Positions 10,903 to 21,380 of a DNA stretch of 64,000 nt are shown here, in pieces. Origin of the DNA: Hetaerina americana (taxonomy: Eukaryota; Arthropoda; Insecta; Odonata; Calopterygidae); NCBI GenBank assembly GCA_022747635.1, contig JAKTNV010000173.1:248001-312000 (forward strand). The letters run 5' to 3'. The notes under the pieces were generated by a model. The model was given only the letters and a program-made list of their open reading frames with translations, made no database searches and had not been told where the DNA came from. Positions within the stretch are counted from its first letter, which is position 1, and each line of letters starts with the position of its first letter. The position numbers and the translations under genes are program-made.

Positions 10903-11180
10903 ATAGGTAATAATAAAATTTGTTGTCTCAGGCGTAACTTTATGGAATTTGTATAACATATTGAAATGAAATTAAATAATTGACTTTGTAATTCCACACA
11001 CTATTTTAAAAACACGACCCAGGTTTCGATGTTGAACGTCATCATCAGGTCTGATGATGACGGTCAACGCCGACGTCATCTGATGATGACGTTCAACATC
11101 GAAACCTGGGTAGTGTTTTTGATATAAAGTGTGTGGAATTACAAAGTCAATTATTTAATTTCATTTCAATAGGTAATAAT
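10903..11180. mobile_element. Foldback element with 12-bp direct repeats
   Basis: The dodecamer ATAGGTAATAAT occurs at 10903-10914 and again at 11169-11180, as expected for a target-site duplication. Between them, 10960-11170 is almost entirely a long inverted repeat. The left arm runs from ATTGAAATGAAATTAAATAA through CCCAGGTTTCGATGTTGAAC to the ATCATCAG near 11047. The right arm repeats this in reverse to 11170. The centre holds a third, partial copy of the GATGATGACG motif. It has no coding capacity. It is most like a MITE or a folded SINE. Confidence 0.75.
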
Positions 11181-12117
11181 TACTACAGTGCCGATAGTAA
11201 TGGGTGGTGGGAGGATTGGATGAGATAATAATATCTTACGGTGGCTTTCAAGGAGGGGGTAGGGGTCTGTGGAAGCTAAAAATAACCTTACAAAATATAT
11301 GGAAGGTCTCTTACTTATGGTATTCAGCTAAGAAAAATCAATCGAACAACAATATTAATGCTCGAAAAGTGAAATCATTGTGCCTAAAATCACAGCTTAA
11401 GTTAAATAATGACCGAAAGTTATATTTTCATTTTTCAAAACTGTGAAAATAGACGTAAAGCAATTTTATTAATTAACACCTAAAGACAAAAAAGTGATTT
11501 GGTCATATTTGAAATATATATTTCAATTATCAAGTATATATCTCTATCTTATGAGATAGTTTTTGCTGATTTATTTAATGACTGAGAAGGAAAGGTTACG
11601 AAATAACTAAAATAATATCTTTAACACGGAAAGTTTTTCACTGAAAGTTCAATTTCTTAGCATGAAATATAGTATATATTTTAAGCAAAGGTTTTAAATG
11701 ATTTGACAAGCTATTGGAGATAGTCGTTGAGAAATTGGTGATAACGATTTGAGAAAAGGAACTGGACAAATTTGCATCTTCTGAACTGCTGTTTATTCTT
11801 TCGCCTTTATCGTATTCGAGTGAGTCATCTGTGTACTCATTTTCCTGAACCTCTCTGATATAAGGGAACAATTCTTTAGGATTCTCGTTTAATTTTCAGC
11901 TAATCTTTTTCTTTTGAATTGGTTTAACCCTTGCAGAATTTATTTCTTGGCTTTCGCCCTAGATGTCTCAAATTCGTAAATAACCCCATTTCATTTGTCG
12001 CTAGAAACTTTGTTTCTTACCTTTTTCATCTAAAGTGGCATCACCTTTGACGTCTTAACATTTTCCAATTTCCGTGATGCACCATCTAGGTTCCGTTTAT
12101 CTTTTATACATTAACTT
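11181..12117. other. No recognisable gene
   Basis: AT-rich DNA. A 77-codon minus-strand frame (11638-11871) has no recognisable family. Confidence 0.4.
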
Positions 12118-12465
12118 ACATCTACATCTACATAATACCCCGCAAGCCGCCGCAAGGGCGTGTGGCAGGGGGTGTTAGGTCACCAACCGTATAAAGGAAC
12201 AATACCACATGCAAAACAACAACATGGAAAATTACACCCACAGCAGCGCACACACCCATGCAAAAATCCCTTCATCCAACACTCATGCAAACACATATGC
12301 CATAAATTAACAAACAACTGCACCCCAGGATGCAGCACGAAAGCCATCCAACAACACGCAAGCCAGGACACAACAAGCAAGAATGTGAAACACCAATACC
12401 ATATGAACATACACCACAAAACACTCTACCCCCCGAGGAGACTGTAAAAGGCAGGAATGAAACTT
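12118..12465 (-). mobile_element. CR1/L2-like LINE 3' UTR, subfamily A
   Basis: Starting at 12118 with ACATCTACATCTACATAATA, followed by the CCCCGCAAGCCGCCGCAAGG block, this is the complement of the LINE 3' end. It continues for about 350 bp through a CACCCCAGGATGCAGCACG segment and stops after GTAAAAGGCAGGAATG. It is nearly colinear with copies at 21047-21380 and 51180-51570 (opposite strand). Open frames on both strands here are artefacts of the ACA/CAC-rich composition. No ORF2 is included, so this is a severely 5'-truncated insertion. Confidence 0.75.
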
Positions 12466-13754
12466 AGAATGAACCTGTTGACTGCCGAGCACGTGATATC
12501 AAGGAAGTGATTCCGCGTATCCTCAATGTATCGGGGTTTTCTATTTTTCTTAAAATTTACAGATTCACTATATCACACACGCTTTTAGCCATTTTAGTCC
12601 GTTTTCAAACAAGTAAGTTTCCCTTTAAGCTTCTTATTTCTGACCCCGTATAGGTGAAACTTAGCATTTATTGCTCTTTGACCACTATATCCTCAAATGT
12701 TTTCTATATTTAAGGACTTTTCAGGTGTGTTTGCTGCAAACAAACAAAGAATATTATGGGTCATAATTGACGAATTGACTATTTGATGCATGGGATAAAA
12801 CGATTTAGTGACTAACTGGTATCTACGTATGATTTTTACCATCTGTTTTAAAACTGTATTTACTCCAATCAATAGATGGGACATTGAAATCTCCACTGAT
12901 TATTATGCTTTGATTTTAGCTTAAACTTTCATTTGCTCGTTCGATTGAGGAATTTTGATTGAACACAAAACACTTGTCTGGAATTATCTCATCCCTGCTG
13001 GTGGAGGATATCTTATCTGCAAAAGCGATTCCGCACCCGAATCTATTTACTCAGTCATTTCTGTAAACGGAAAAGGATTTAGTTTACTTCAAAATCATAG
13101 ATTTCAGTGGATAACAAGCTTTTAGTTCCAATAACTATACATGCGTCTCTTCTTTGATTAATGTGATGATATTCAGTTGTTTTATTTATTTAACTTCGAC
13201 ATTCAGTTACTAATGGAGATATTATTTTCATGACATTAGGGTTCCTATAATATTTAACGTGGGCCTCTTTGTTATTATCCTTGTTAAATATTTCCTTTCA
13301 GTACAATATCATAAACGTCAAATGACTTATTGTATGCATCTCAAGCATTGATTCTTATTTCATTTAAAGCTAAATTAATGGGCAATGGGGACTTTGGAGA
13401 CCCCTTTTATGACCTACGATCAATAATCTGAAAAAATCGTACGGTGCTCGAATACTATCATACTCGCTACGCACCTGGCTGCCTCAGATGTGTAATGAAC
13501 ACCGGTCAGGGTCAGAGGGTTGGTACACGATTGAATTGCCGGTCGTAGGTCAACGAAGGAGGCACTGGTGTCCCTGCAGAAATGATGCATCCTCTGATTA
13601 ATGCCTTCCCCTGGGCTCGAGTGTTATGAATAGGGTAGTCTCCCTCCTGTTTTGCGTTGGTTTTGGATTGACAAGAACTACCCACCGATACATTTTAAAC
13701 CTCCTCTTCCAAGATACAAACTAACACCTTACTTTAAAATAAATCATTTTTCAA
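12466..13754. other. No recognisable gene
   Basis: AT-rich sequence with no supported gene. The segment 13380-13630 is richer in GC and reads as non-coding on both strands. Confidence 0.4.
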
Positions 13755-14160
13755 GTCTGCATACTTTCTACCTATCCTCTTGGGTACAGCGTGAATATTC
13801 TATTCCTCCTACCACTCTTGACTAATATCCTGCGCCCTATCAAAGTCTTCAACACTCCATCTCCAATGAATATACCATGCATTCACTTAGCTCTTCACCC
13901 CTTGACCCTCACTCCTCTTCTATCCTTTATAGTACTCCGTCATTTGCTTTCCATGTTGACCATTTTGCCTTTTCCATCCCTCATCTCCAAATTCTTCATA
14001 CCTACCGTCTAACCTCAATGACCACGTTCCGCCATAGAAATTTACGCTCCGTATTGAAGTTTTCGCTAATCATTCTTTATCATGCTTCCTGACATCTACT
14101 CCCTATTCTTTTTGGAAGCATCTCGTTCATTTACCCTCTAAAACTATCTTTTTAAAACCC
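13755..14160 (-). mobile_element. RTE-like LINE C-terminal fragment
   Basis: On the minus strand the sequence encodes a degraded C-terminus with GVLKTLIGRRI and a following short basic stretch (about 13790-13870). This matches GMLKTVIEGRMLGKRG at 25079-25127. Upstream of it (about 13880-14090) the helix region is present but broken by stops. Plus-strand frames of 71-73 codons in the same place are shadows. Confidence 0.6.
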
Positions 14161-14689
14161 TCATAAGTGTGAGGGTAACAAACGTGTTAGGCCGTAGTTC
14201 CAATTGAGCCATAAAAAATCTATCTTAAACGCTAGACCTCATTTAACAGTACATCTACATGTATATACAGGGTACCTTGCTAGTGAACACTATGGTGTGT
14301 GGCAGCAGGTGACATACACCAGGGAATGCAACATAAAATGTATGCTCTGTTTAGTGTTTAAATAATAATAATAAATATTTAAAATATTTCCAATTATTAG
14401 ACAGTTTTAACTTCAGTTGAATCAATCGCGATGCATATTTTTTATACACTTTTCAATGGATGTAAGAAATTCAGCTGAAAGCATGTTTTGCTTGAAGTTA
14501 TTCTGATAATTTAATATGCGTGGAAAACATGATATTTTTAATCTGCCCATATTACACTTAATGCCACTATTCTTATTTTCATGATCTCCACTACAATGGT
14601 TCAACAGGATCGGTAATTGCAATAATAGTACGGGTTTTGGGTTGGTGAGGTTTGAAGATTGAAACCTCCAAACTTCGACTGCGTTTCCG
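14161..14689. other. No gene; faint LINE 3' block near 14250-14340
   Basis: ACATCTACATG followed by GGTACCTTGC and GGTGTGTGGCAGCAGG (14251-14310) resembles a worn copy of the LINE 3'-end block in minus orientation. The remainder is AT-rich and unrecognised. Confidence 0.4.
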
Positions 14690-14950
14690 CCACGCCCAAA
14701 TAGGATCGGTAGGGTGCTTCTTGATTGGCTATTAACATGTATCACACGCGTGATCTCCCGTCGAGGACGGGGCATATGAACTCTCGATGCTGGATCCCCT
14801 CCCTCCCCCTGCCGGCGACATCCAGTCCCCATCCCAAGAGATGTCCGCTTTTGAAGTCAGTGACGAGGGAGGAGGCACCCCGCGTTGCTTCACCCTCTAG
14901 GGGAGCGTCCTTCGTGTGAGAGGGAGTTAGGGATCATTGTTGGGTTTGCA
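14690..14950. other. CpG-rich, GC-rich island, unrecognised
   Basis: A GC- and CpG-rich patch between AT-rich flanks. Frames of 64 codons on the plus strand and 136 codons on the minus strand (14422-14832) cross it, but neither resembles a known family. Function unknown. Confidence 0.3.
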
Positions 14951-15194
14951 TCACCAATACTCTCGCGTCGACGGAAATAATTAGGAGGGACGATATGGTA
15001 TCCTGATGTGCTATATTAAATAGATAAAAAAATTCTTCCACCCTGAGTCCAATGACCATGGGGTTATAAAATTTTCAGTAATTAGAATTGGCAAAATTAT
15101 ATTTTGGAGGAATCATTTTTTTGTGAAGAAAGGGTTTCCTCAGTAAAAGAAAGCGTATGCCAAAAACCAGAGTTCTCAACTCAAAGATAGGTCA

Positions 15195-15620
15195 TTCACC
15201 TACTCGTTCCGCGCTTGCCTAATGTTCTCACCTCCATCAGAGTCTTCCAAATCCCATTGCCAATCAATATACGCCGCATCCATCTTTTCTGCCTCCTTTG
15301 GGATTTCTCCCAACGATACTACCATCCCGAACGCTTCTTTGATCGTCTTCCTTTCTATCCGTTTCAACTTTTCCATCATTCTCCTCAACCATAAATCCAA
15401 AGCTGCCAAATTTACGCCAGTAATCTTGCTTCCGCGACTAAATTTCCACGCCATACATAACTGCATTCCACTTCAAAGTTTTAATGAATCTTTCCTTAAC
15501 ATCCTTACTTTTTCTATCAATATTCATGTCACTGACATCAACTCCTTCCTATTAAATAAAGCTTCTTTGGCTAACGCAATTCTTCTTCAGGTGGATATAC
15601 TTTACATACCATCCTGACCC
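15195..15620 (-). mobile_element. RTE-like LINE C-terminal fragment
   Basis: An 88-codon minus-strand frame (15200-15466) reads ALDLWLRRMMEKLKRIERK, then KEAFGMVVSLGEIPKEAEK and a DLEDSDGGENIRQAR tail. This matches EAFEMWVWRRMEKVKWTERK, LGEIRWMQEKW and VKDCNRGENVRQTR at 24925-25130, the last part in an alternate frame as there. It ends 18 bp before the mariner terminal repeat at 15638, so the mariner probably inserted at or into this LINE. Confidence 0.7.
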
Positions 15621-15637
15621 ACAACTTTGCCAAGGTA

Positions 15638-16204
15638 CAGGGTGCCCTCCAAAAGTAATGCAATTATTTTTTTAAAGTAATATATTGAATAAATTTGCAC
15701 AAACACTTCAAATTCTTCAAAGTACTGTCCATGGGCCTCTACACATTTTTCCTGCGACTCTGCCATGACCGGTACGGACCCTGGAATACGTCTTTGGAGA
15801 CCTCTCGTAAGGTCTTCGTCACGGCTCTTCTATGGACAAAAAACGGGTTCATTTCAAGGCTGCCTTAATCAGAGGGAACAAAAAGAAGCCTGCTAAGGCG
15901 ACGTAAGGACTATAGAGGGGTGAGACAGCGTTGGCACCTGGCGTTTGGCCAGGAACTCGTGGGCTCGTAGCGCGTTGTGGTAAGGCGCTTTGTCGTGATG
16001 AAGTAACCAGGTAGCGGAGTGGTCTTTTGTCGTCCTGATGACCCCTTTTCGTATTCTTTCCAGCACATCCACGAAGTAGCCAGCATCATTAACTGTCTGT
16101 CCTTGAGGAACTAACTCCTTATGGACCACTCTTTACCCTCGAAAAAGACAATGAGCATATTTTTCAGTTTTGATTTGCTCATTCTTACCTTTTTGGGCTT
16201 AGGG
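15638..16204 (-). mobile_element. Truncated mariner-like element, C-terminal half
   Basis: The terminal repeat CAGGGTGCCCTCCAAAAGTA starts at 15638 after a TA at 15636-15637. Inside, on the minus strand, comes the transposase C-terminus (QEKCVEAHGQYFEEFEVF near 15690-15760). A frame of 78 codons (15893-16129) contains HKELVPQGQTVND, TWLLHHDKAPYHNA and REFLAKRQ-like residues: the second catalytic Asp and its surroundings, with the usual HHDNAP changed to HHDKAP. Upstream KPKKVRMSKSKLK (about 16160-16204) marks the pre-catalytic linker. The N-terminal DNA-binding half and the other TIR are missing. Stops and shifts make it non-functional. Confidence 0.8.
15893..16129 (-). pseudogene. Mariner transposase catalytic-core fragment
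   Basis: The frame covers roughly 70 residues of the catalytic domain, from the V[VF]HKE strand to just before the third catalytic Asp. HHDKAPYHNALRAHEFLAKR includes the second catalytic Asp. The expected PYSPDLAP[CA]D segment reads HPSIVLTSP, so the third Asp is lost to a frameshift. There is no methionine in a family-like position; the first codon of the frame is arbitrary. Confidence 0.75.
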
Positions 16205-18269
16205 GAGTGGTCGGTATGCCAAAGAAATCAGTTCAGAATATGCTGAGGAATTTTATTGGTGATGGTAAAGTCTGTGATAGAGAAGAGAACGTTTTGCAAA
16301 CGAGGAAGGGGTAGGTATAGGCAATTGGCACGAAATGAAGATCAGTATAGTGTAGTTTTGGAGTGTAAGGGTATGTTTTAAAATACAAAGCTAAGAAATG
16401 TAGCGAGGATCAGTCTGTTTACACAAAATATACCTTAAAAATAATAAAAAAGAAAGATTAACTCGTTGTTGACCTTGCTGCTGATTAAAAAAATTTTAAT
16501 AGGCGGGAAATCATATTTAATGGGTATCAATCATCAACCGTCATCTACAAGGAATTATTCCTGGCAAATTTAATATGTGTAAGGTATCTTATGTAAAAAA
16601 TTGCGAATAATTTCCAAGTCTTGAGCAAAAGCAATAACCATAATGCTGCCCATAAAGGTGTTTATGTACTAATGTGCGTAATTGAACTCTTTTCGGTGTT
16701 TACTCTTGGAGAATTTAGGTGAAGTAGAAGTGTTCATAGTGTGTGCAATTGAATTTTCTCCGAGCGTTCAATATATGTTCGACCTCATTTCCACCATCAT
16801 GATCTCAAGGTGTTCCCTGAGCGTCATGCGGAACTACGACCCGCGTCGAGGTCCTCATTTGGGAAGCATGGCGGGTAGGTAGGTATTAATGTTCGGCATG
16901 CTCCGTATAGCATTACTGTAATGAACATGCATACTTCCACATTAGCGTTGTAGCATTCAAGGTAATGCTACACGCATACTAATGAAATGCTCCGGAGTCG
17001 TTTGGGGTTGATCACATGAGCGTTCTTGCGAACAATTTAATGCTCTGCACACTCCAAAGTATGTGGTAGTACTCCCGAAAAGTAATGTTAGAATTGATAT
17101 TTGCTATGCTCCGTGAAATTTTCCAGAGCTGGGTTTGGAGATTTTCATGAAGATTTGATAATTGTCTTCGGGTTTACTCGCAATTTTAGATGAACTCATT
17201 TCTTTGAAGCTGAAATAATTTTAACTTTCACGTAATTAACTCATCAGCAATCAGGAAAATCTCTGATGCTTATTACCCTGCTAATTTTTTATACATGCCT
17301 ACCTAATAAAATTATCCAAATATAAAATATGCGCGAAAAATACCTTATTGTGCCACCAATAATACTACGCCCTTATTTATAGCCATTTCTGCTGTTTCCC
17401 GATCGTGAATCTAGTTGAGTGTACATTGATGGGATAAAAATTTCTTATTTTTTAGTTAATTTTTGGGTTTTGAAATTACCAAGTAAGAAAATCTAGAAAC
17501 TAGTTCCAAACTTTCACTGGGCATATAAATATTCGCGCTGATTTAATATTATGTTGTTGCGTTAAATGTTCATAATAACTGTCTTTTTCGTTTGTTATAC
17601 TTATGTTTAAAGAAATGCGAGCTTGTATACTGCTGCTTGTTCTCGATAATCGTACTCAGTTGGATCATAAGGTTCAAACTATTAGAAAAAAATTATTCAA
17701 TTCTATTTGTGAACGGAAATTCAAAATTATTACACTTTGCCATGGCTTCTAAGCGATTTTACGCGCGATAAAAACTTTTTTTCTTCTTGATACTTGACCA
17801 TTTCTCGATAGCCGCCAGCATTACATCACTCCTAAACATTCCAGTCCACATATGTTTCAGTCTTCCTTGATTTTTCCTCAGCTTTGAACTTTCCTCCCCA
17901 AATGGATTAAATCAACGATCCGATTTGAAATCCTCTATATCGCAGTAGGAATGAAAATAGTTGGGAAAATACCCATAAATAATCGAAGAACAAAAAATAG
18001 GTTGAGAAAATATACAGGATAGTTTGGCCACATTTGGAATATGTGACAAAAACGAAGTTTTTCTTAACTTTTGTCAAAATATATATTATTACTATTCAAA
18101 TATTCATGTTCATCATTACAACAGATAAATGTACTGCGGTATTCAAGTAGATGTACTTTTCCCTCTCTAAGAGAGGGGGTGCTAGTAACAAGAAGATCAA
18201 TTAAGTAAGAGCCGATGAAATAATGACAGCATAATAGACTACGTATCCATTAGCAATCGTGAGAAAAAT
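16205..18269. other. No recognisable gene
   Basis: AT-rich DNA with a few short frames. Around 16880-17120 the words AATGCTCCG, GCATGCTCCG and CTATGCTCCG recur irregularly. A tiny LINE-like piece (TTTGGCCACATTTGGAATA, about 18025) resembles the RPHLEY codons of the CR1-like C-terminus. Nothing else is supported. Confidence 0.4.
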
Positions 18270-18785
18270 AAGCACTTACATCTGTCGGTTCTACACTTGA
18301 TCATCTATAATATTATTTACATGATTTTTATTAACACATTACGAATTTAATGTACAATGTCTTCGCTAACGTTCCCTGCTTCCCATAACGTACGATAAGA
18401 AATTCTCTATTCTCTAATTTAACCTTCGCTCCGTAACTTATTTCCAATCAATTTCATGTAATAGTCTATCAACGCATCTAACACGCTACTCATTTCATCA
18501 TCGCAACTTTTTATAAATCTAACTCTTCTACGCTGCAGGTAATCTCATTCGTCAATCGACCAAACTCAATCAGATTTTCATATGCTAGCAGTATTTTCTA
18601 AATGACACCTAACCAGCGAAAGCATTTAACCTTCCTGTCACATCTCCCAATACTTTTCTAATTATTCCTAATATTTTGCTGGCTTCTCTACATGCCCCGT
18701 ATATGTTTCATCTAAGAGATATCATGAGTAAGGCTAACGCATAAGTGTTTAATTGAGTCTATACTTTTTATTTCGATGCAATGGC
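18270..18785 (-). mobile_element. CR1/L2-like LINE, ORF2 C-terminal relic
   Basis: On the minus strand the codons read DSIKHLCVSLTHDIS (about 18720-18765), then REASKILGIIRKVLGDVTGRLN, RRVRFIKSCDDEMSSVLDAL and a degraded end. These match YKYLGVTLT, KKLGFIRRVLGKC and the later helices of the 39240-39780 copy. There are several stops and frame changes. It is the same family and orientation as 2380-3475 and 20440-21046. Confidence 0.7.
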
Positions 18786-20129
18786 GTTCGGGAGGAAACT
18801 ATTCTTATTCCAAAATTCCTATAGCTCTGGTAAAACTCCGCTGTAATTACGCATCCGTTTATATTGCTCAAATTAATGGTAACCGTTTATTTTTTTCTCT
18901 CAACTTTGACTCTGGTCGAAATTATTCCTTTTCTGTCATGTTGGTGACTCTTAAAAGGATCCAAAACAAATTTTCGTCTGCGAATGGGGGGAAGCAAATA
19001 TTTGACGATGTAGCCAACAGAACTTTGAGAACGCATTGATATCACCGTTTTGAAGAGGACGGTTTCGTTTCAGTGGACTTGGGAAATGGTTGCTTGATCT
19101 AAATAACTATTTTTTAGAAGAACACTCGTGGTTGTAACACACTCGTGATCGTTTCTTTTTTTATGTCTCCTTCCCGTAGAGGATAAATTTGACGAGTCAA
19201 GCGCGGAGGAATCATCAGAACTTTGAAGTTCGTTCAAACGAGAGCGAGAAACGTATGTGATAAAACATCATTCCTGCTCACGATCCAGCATATTTGTACG
19301 ATTCATCGAAAATCCTAACCGCTTCGAGTTTCTCCCCCGTCAAGAAAAAAATAAATTAAACGTCCCCTCAGTTTGCAAAGTGTTTACCGCGCCCATCCAT
19401 TCTATTTTCTTTCTTCTCAAGTGCTCCATGATAATAGCTCCTGCTTTGAGGTTTCACTCTCTTCCGCAGAACTTCTATGACGGGCGCCCGCCGTCAATAT
19501 TTTTTTACTGGTGTACTAGGATGAAGGAGGGTGGAAAAATGTCTTGCGTCCTAGCTTGTGAATACTGGTAACAGCGCAGTGCTAAATTGCAGTTCATCAT
19601 TTGGTTAAATTGGGTCGGACGCCATTTACCTTGTGTGAAAGATAGAAGAAAAGTATAGTTAAGTATATCTTTCTTCTTGCGCCGCCTTTATTGCTTTCAC
19701 CCACTCGGTCACTCGTCATAACTCTTATTTTTTCCCTTATTTTTCTCGTCTACCAAAGAACTGTTTCATTGGGTGAAATAAACAGATGTTTCTCGCCAGA
19801 GTGTACATAAATTTTCACGTTTTATCAAGGTTTTTTGAGAATATATTTATCTTTTTCTCTTCCTCTCATTTATCCTGCCTAATCCCTTAATCATTTCACC
19901 AGGTGTTTTCAACATCTTTCACGCAGAATTTTGGTGTATCGTGGAGTGCTTATGCAGACGTAGATGAGCTCTAATTCAACGATAAGACAATATTTTCGTT
20001 AATTCGAAGGGATTCATTCAAGATACTCTGCAGATTAAAGGTAGAGTTGGTCTTGGCTATTCCTTAAGGCGTGTTATCACCTAATTATCACGAGAACTTA
20101 CTCTTGTTTTCCCGGTGTTATTTCCTTCG
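18786..20129. other. No recognisable gene
   Basis: Frames of 87 codons (18776-19039) and 104 codons (19257-19571) exist on the plus strand but contain no recognised motif. Composition is ordinary for the region. Confidence 0.4.
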
Positions 20130-20345
20130 TCACTTCTGCTTGTTTTCTTGCTAACTGAACAACCTAATCTCTTCATTCTAATCGGCTTACTCGACATTCT
20201 CCCTTCTATCCCGGCCTTCGCCACCCCTTTGCTTGTTAATATTTCCTTTACTCTCTTTCTGTATTTCTTGGGTTTTCCTCAGGAACTTCCTCACTTCGCC
20301 CATCATATTAATCATTTTTCGCCTTACCTAATTCTCAAAATTAGA
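20130..20345 (-). mobile_element. RTE-like LINE, short 3' fragment
   Basis: Minus-strand codons spell RKFLRKTQEIQKE and, in a second frame, GVAKAGIEGRMSSKPIRMKRLG. These parallel the ELRRRQERW and GVLKTVIEGRMLGKRG segments of better copies. It is short and has a frame change. Confidence 0.5.
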
Positions 20346-20439
20346 TAGGGTGTACGTGGGAAATTAAATTTTATTAATTATATTTTTTATTTATGTACTC
20401 CGTCAGCCACCGTTAGGATGTGTGGCAGGGAATTGAATA

Positions 20440-21046
20440 CATCTATCTGTTTTACACTTATTCTCTCTAATTTTATTAACATGATCTTTCCTACGGGGGT
20501 TATTATAAATTTTCAACATCACTACTAAAGAGATGCCGTTCCAACTCATGCAAGAGTTTCAATAGGTAATTTAATTTTCACAGAAACTACGGGAGATGCC
20601 ATAACAGTAACTTTTAACGGAGTCATCCGCTAATGTGTATTTCAATGCAGCAACTTCAGGGTTCGAATCCCGGTCAAGTCAAATAATTTTGACACTCTGA
20701 AATTGTTGCATACTAATTTAACCTTCGGTCGGCGAGTGAGTTCCAGCCAAGCTCCTCTAATATTTTGGATACGCTACTAAGTTTGTCATAACAACGTTTT
20801 ACAAATATAGCTCCTCTACGCTGCACGCGATCCAAATTCTATGGATCCAAACCCAATTAATCCAAACTCGTGAGGATCCCATTGATACTAGCAGCATATT
20901 CTAAATGAGTCCTAACCAGCGACAGATAACATTTATATTGGACCTTTTAATCACATTTACCCAGTACTCCTCTGATCCTAATTTTTGTATGCTTGTCCAC
21001 ATATTCCCCGTATGTGTTTCACTTAGGAGAGATCATGAGTGAGGGA
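20440..21046 (-). mobile_element. CR1/L2-like LINE, ORF2 C-terminal relic
   Basis: The minus strand is colinear with 18270-18785: both share TTAACCTTCG (20719 and 18420), a CTCTACGCTGCA stretch, CTAACCAGCGA and a CCCCGTAT.TGTTTCA stretch near the upper end. It is split by a SINE-like insert at 20581-20712. A worn 3'-UTR-like piece (GTCAGCCACCGTTAGGATGT, about 20403) lies just outside its lower end. Confidence 0.7.
20581..20712 (+). mobile_element. SINE-like insert with B-box motif
   Basis: A segment of about 130 bp interrupts a LINE relic that is continuous elsewhere. It shares GGGAGATGCC, AACTTTTAACGGAGTCATCC, TTTCAATGCA and CTCTGAAATTGTTGCAT with the insert at 54248-54399. It contains GGGTTCGAATCCCGG (20658-20672), which fits the RNA polymerase III B box GGTTCGANTCC. 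TAATTTAATTTTCA (20567-20580) and TAATTTAACCTTCG (20713-20726) flank it as a decayed target duplication. No clear A box was found, so a tRNA origin is only inferred. Confidence 0.6.
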
Positions 21047-21380
21047 AACATCTACATCTACAGAAGACCCCACAAGTCGCCGAAAGGGCGTGTGGCGGGG
21101 GGTGTTAGGCCACCAACCGTAAACAGGAACAATACCACGTGCAAAATAACAACATGGAAAATTACACCCACAGTAGTGCACACACGCATGCAAAAATTCC
21201 TTCATCCAACACTCATGCAAACACATACACAGCCTGTATACCACAAACCAACAAAAAACTGCACCCCAGGATGCAACACGAAAGTCATCCAATAACACGC
21301 AAGCCAGGACACAACAATCAAGTCAGCGAAACTCCACCACCACATGAACATGCAACACAAAACACTCTAGCAACGCCTAG
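21047..21380 (-). mobile_element. CR1/L2-like LINE 3' UTR, subfamily A
   Basis: Begins with ACATCTACATCTACAGAAGA and the CCCCACAAGTCGCCGAAAGG block, then follows the 12118-12465 copy base by base for about 300 bp, ending near AACACTCTAG. It abuts the LINE relic ending at 21046, so it inserted into or beside it. Overlapping frames of 82-100 codons on both strands are compositional artefacts of this UTR. Confidence 0.75.

Noticed and set aside
12118..12465. GC-rich block repeats as a satellite or a CRISPR-like array
   Set aside because: Copies are dispersed, on both strands and unevenly spaced, and are joined to LINE ORF2 ends in the better copies.
12160..12492. Cys- and His-rich small proteins on both strands
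   Set aside because: They come from the CA/GT-rich LINE 3' UTR. The same frames recur at 21.0 and 51.3 kb as copies of that UTR, with stops in different places.
16880..17120. ATGCTCCG word recurrence as a tandem repeat
   Set aside because: Spacing and sequence between occurrences are irregular; not enough for a repeat call.
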